Made by a program: the position numbers and the translations under genes
Notes under the pieces: generated by a model
What the model was told of the DNA's origin: nothing
Database searches by the model: none
The model's input: only the letters and a program-made list of their open reading frames with translations
Shown: positions 19,631-19,848 of the stretch, one piece after another
How the letters are laid out: every line of letters starts with the position of its first letter
Position numbering within the stretch: position 1 is the stretch's first letter
Assembly: GCA_000435195.1 (NCBI GenBank)
Contig: FR880160.1
Span: 1 to 19,848, forward strand
Source of the DNA: Clostridium sp. CAG:169
Lineage (GTDB): Bacteria > Bacillota > Clostridia > Oscillospirales > Ruminococcaceae
Direction: 5' to 3'
DNA: 19,848 nucleotides

Positions 19631-19848
19631 CTAAAGAATCCTCCTTGATTGGTTGTGATAATTTTGGCTGATCAATAGAAATGCTTTTGGAATCACCTTG
19701 CTTTTGTGGATGCAGCTTTATACTAGCATAAATCAGAGGAAAATACCAGCGGACGCTCCGGCAAGATTTGGCTTATAAAGGGCAAATTTGTAAGGGATAA
19801 AAAAGAAAAATCCCCAAACGTGTAGGTTTGTCAAACATATTGGACAGT
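19631..19848. other. Right-edge stretch without a supported gene
   Basis: No coding region could be supported. A minus-strand TATAAA near 19720 may be the -10 of the GNAT gene, with no good -35. At the far right a short CAAAC/GTTTG hairpin followed on the minus strand by a T-rich tract may be the weak terminator of a gene beyond the window. Confidence 0.4.

Overview
The window reads as a chromosomal segment of an anaerobic Bacillota bacterium, class Clostridia, and I would guess the Oscillospiraceae/Ruminococcaceae side. The guess rests on strong AAGGAGG ribosome binding sites, sigma-A type promoters (TTGACA-17-TATAAT), an L27 with the Firmicutes N-terminal extension next to its Prp protease, Mini-RNase III beside obgE, a reverse rubrerythrin, and a RibU-type ECF transporter behind an FMN riboswitch. 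Base composition looks moderate, near half G+C. I saw no tRNA, rRNA, CRISPR array, insertion sequence or prophage; this is core and housekeeping DNA.

Layout. 1-1259: the end of the ribosomal protein/RNA polymerase operon (rpoA, cut by the left edge, then rplQ). 1260-3185: hairpins after rplQ, a strong promoter with a structured, terminator-ended leader or small RNA, an FMN nitroreductase and a DUF1266 protein. 3186-5254: iadA (isoaspartyl dipeptidase) converging on an XRE-cupin regulator. 5362-5808: a promoter, a structured leader and a Cys-rich mini-protein. 5934-6967: a nitroreductase-Nudix pair on the minus strand. 7108-10075: rplU-prp-rpmA, then obgE-mrnC. 10099-11169: a 45-codon minus-strand ORF and a reverse rubrerythrin with an operator-like palindrome in its promoter. 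11202-12643: an ArsC/Spx-like protein converging on ribU, which has a complete FMN riboswitch, terminator and promoter. 12738-15472: PAP2 phosphatase, DedA protein, flavin-reductase-like protein and a degenerate LCP-like protein. 15622-17904 (minus): a lipoprotein, a PdaB-like polysaccharide deacetylase and an alpha/beta hydrolase. 18086-19630: a membrane-anchored protein of unknown function converging on a GNAT acetyltransferase.

Themes. Two nitroreductases, a flavin-reductase-like protein and a riboflavin importer give the window an FMN/redox flavour, with the reverse rubrerythrin adding peroxide defence. A second theme is translation and ribosome assembly (rpoA, L17, L21, L27, Prp, Obg, Mini-RNase III). 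A third is the envelope (PAP2, DedA, LCP-like, deacetylase, lipoprotein). Convergent genes repeatedly share a two-way terminator hairpin.

I found no clear new multi-gene system. The best leads are RNA and regulatory elements: the RNA before the first nitroreductase (1401-1530), the leader before the Cys-rich mini-protein (5391-5542), the palindrome in the rubrerythrin promoter, a hairpin that can hide the deacetylase ribosome binding site, and an apparent Asp-to-Asn change at the deacetylase's expected catalytic base. All family calls are by eye from motifs; no search was run.
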